NCBI GenBank assembly: GCA_034926225.1
Contig: JAYFRF010000001.1
Coordinates: forward strand, 379,198-443,197
Source of the DNA: JAAZKA01 sp034926225
GTDB lineage: Bacteria > Bacillota > Clostridia > Oscillospirales > QAMX01
Reading direction: 5' to 3'
DNA: 64,000 nt
In this document: positions 63,353 to 64,000 of the stretch, piece by piece
How the letters are laid out: the number at the start of each line of letters is the position of its first letter
How positions within the stretch are numbered: the stretch's first letter is position 1
Notes under the pieces: model-generated
What the model was told of the DNA's origin: nothing
What the model saw: the letters and a program-made list of their open reading frames with translations, nothing else
The model's database searches: none
Position numbers and translations under genes: made by a program

Positions 63353-64000
63353 ATGCTGGATTCTGCAGAAGTCAAACGTATCGCCAAACGCATGGGCGCC
63401 GACTTGGTAGGCATCGCATCAATGGATCGATTTGAAGGTGCGCCGCCGGAGATGGATCCACGGCTGATTATGCCCAATGCAAAGTCCATGATTGTCGTGG
63501 CATTTCGTATCAACCGAGGGGCATTCCGCGGCATTGAAGAGGGTACGCATTTCACATCCTATGCTGCCATGGGTTACGGCGCCATCAATACCGTAGTGAT
63601 GCCGACCTTCGTTATCCAGTTTTCGCGTATTTTTGAGGATGAAGGTTACGAAACGCTACCCCTGGGTTATGAGTCTAACTTTGGCGGTGTCATTGACAAC
63701 TGGCATAAACCTACGCAGGAGAATCCCATTCCGCATAACACGGACAGCGACGGCAAGCTGCGCTCCCGTCCGGTGTCGGAGGGCAAACCCGCGCCGGACA
63801 TACAGGTTCATATGCGTATCGCGGCGTATCTGGCGGGTCTGGGTGAAATCGGCCTGTCAAAGGTTTTTTTGACACCTGAGTTCGGTCCCCGTCAGCGCTT
63901 CGCACTCGTCATGACGGAAATGGAGTTGGAACCCGATCCCATCATGGAACCCGGCACCATCTGTCTGCGCTGCGGTGCTTGTATTCGAGAGTGTCCGCCG
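63353..64000 (+). CDS. QueG/reductive-dehalogenase-like 4Fe-4S protein, paralogue (partial)
   Basis: The first 216 codons; the gene runs off the window. ATG at 63353 has AAAGGAGGAG 7 nt upstream. It is clearly related to the protein at 52222-53265 along its whole visible length: MGADLVGIASMDRFEGAPPEMDP at the start, RGIEEGTHFTSYAAMGYGA, HMRIAAYLAGLGEIGLSKVF, LTPEFGPRQRFALVMTEMEL, and the first Fe-S set ICLRCGACIRECP at the cut. A short insert (about residues 122-142, NPIPHNTDSDGKLRSRP) is not in the first copy. No signal peptide. What follows it is outside the window. Confidence 0.85.
   Translation, partial: MLDSAEVKRIAKRMGADLVGIASMDRFEGAPPEMDPRLIMPNAKSMIVVAFRINRGAFRGIEEGTHFTSYAAMGYGAINTVVMPTFVIQFSRIFEDEGYETLPLGYESNFGGVIDNWHKPTQENPIPHNTDSDGKLRSRPVSEGKPAPDIQVHMRIAAYLAGLGEIGLSKVFLTPEFGPRQRFALVMTEMELEPDPIMEPGTICLRCGACIRECPP

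Noticed and set aside
1..64000. CRISPR arrays, tRNA or rRNA genes, insertion sequences, prophage genes
   Set aside because: I found no regularly spaced repeats, cloverleaf-like sequence, transposase or integrase motifs, or phage structural proteins.

Overview
The window looks like chromosomal DNA from an anaerobic Gram-positive bacterium of the Clostridia (Oscillospiraceae-like, by inference). The evidence is a [FeFe]-hydrogenase with a small ferredoxin, two S-layer-homology (SLH) surface proteins, several Lpl/Ytc-type sugar ABC importers with YesM/YesN-type regulation, strong AGGAGG ribosome sites, many TTGACA-17-TATAAT promoters, and frequent GTG/TTG starts. I see no rRNA, tRNA, CRISPR array, insertion sequence or phage gene. 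All gene functions come from motif recognition; no search was run.

Layout. 1-9437: the tail of one sugar-binding lipoprotein gene, then on the minus strand a complete sugar-uptake operon (two permeases, binding protein, a glycosidase-like enzyme) and a YesN/YesM two-component system. The YesM kinase is cut by one in-frame TAA. 9918-23746: a beta-CASP metallo-hydrolase and an 11,991-nt gene for a 3,996-residue SLH-anchored surface protein. 24113-30494: a complete isoleucine/valine operon, ilvB-ilvN-ilvC-ilvD-ilvA. It is preceded by a 37-residue leader peptide gene rich in Ile and Val codons, a pause-type hairpin and a terminator, which together form a classical attenuator. 30539-36324: a heterodimeric ABC exporter behind a LytTR regulator and a short cytosolic histidine kinase, plus a small membrane protein. 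36385-37567: a TetR regulator and a cysteine-rich enzyme, each preceded by the same operator sequence. 37657-42952: an arsenic operon (ArsR, ArsP-type permease, ferredoxin-DUF2703 fusion, thioredoxin-like protein, CcdA, small redox disulfide protein, Acr3, ArsC). 43202-46865: enolase, ferredoxin and [FeFe]-hydrogenase. 47291-52045: an FAD oxidoreductase, a lipoprotein gene with an in-frame TGA, a TetR/MATE efflux pair whose TetR seems to start at ATA, and a GIY-YIG protein. 52145-64000: a QueG/reductive-dehalogenase-like Fe-S protein, a U32-like Fe-S protein, an AraC regulator, a second sugar ABC importer, a second SLH protein, an amidase, and a second QueG-like paralogue that runs off the end.

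How it works together. Two sugar-import systems are each tied to AraC-type control. The ilv operon appears to be tuned by ribosome stalling on its leader peptide. The arsenic operon combines efflux of inorganic and possibly organic arsenicals with a dedicated thiol/disulfide and Fe-S electron supply. Two TetR circuits have operators readable in the DNA. The least explained part is the pairing of a QueG/RdhA-like Fe-S protein with a U32-like Fe-S protein under one promoter, with a paralogue 10 kb away.
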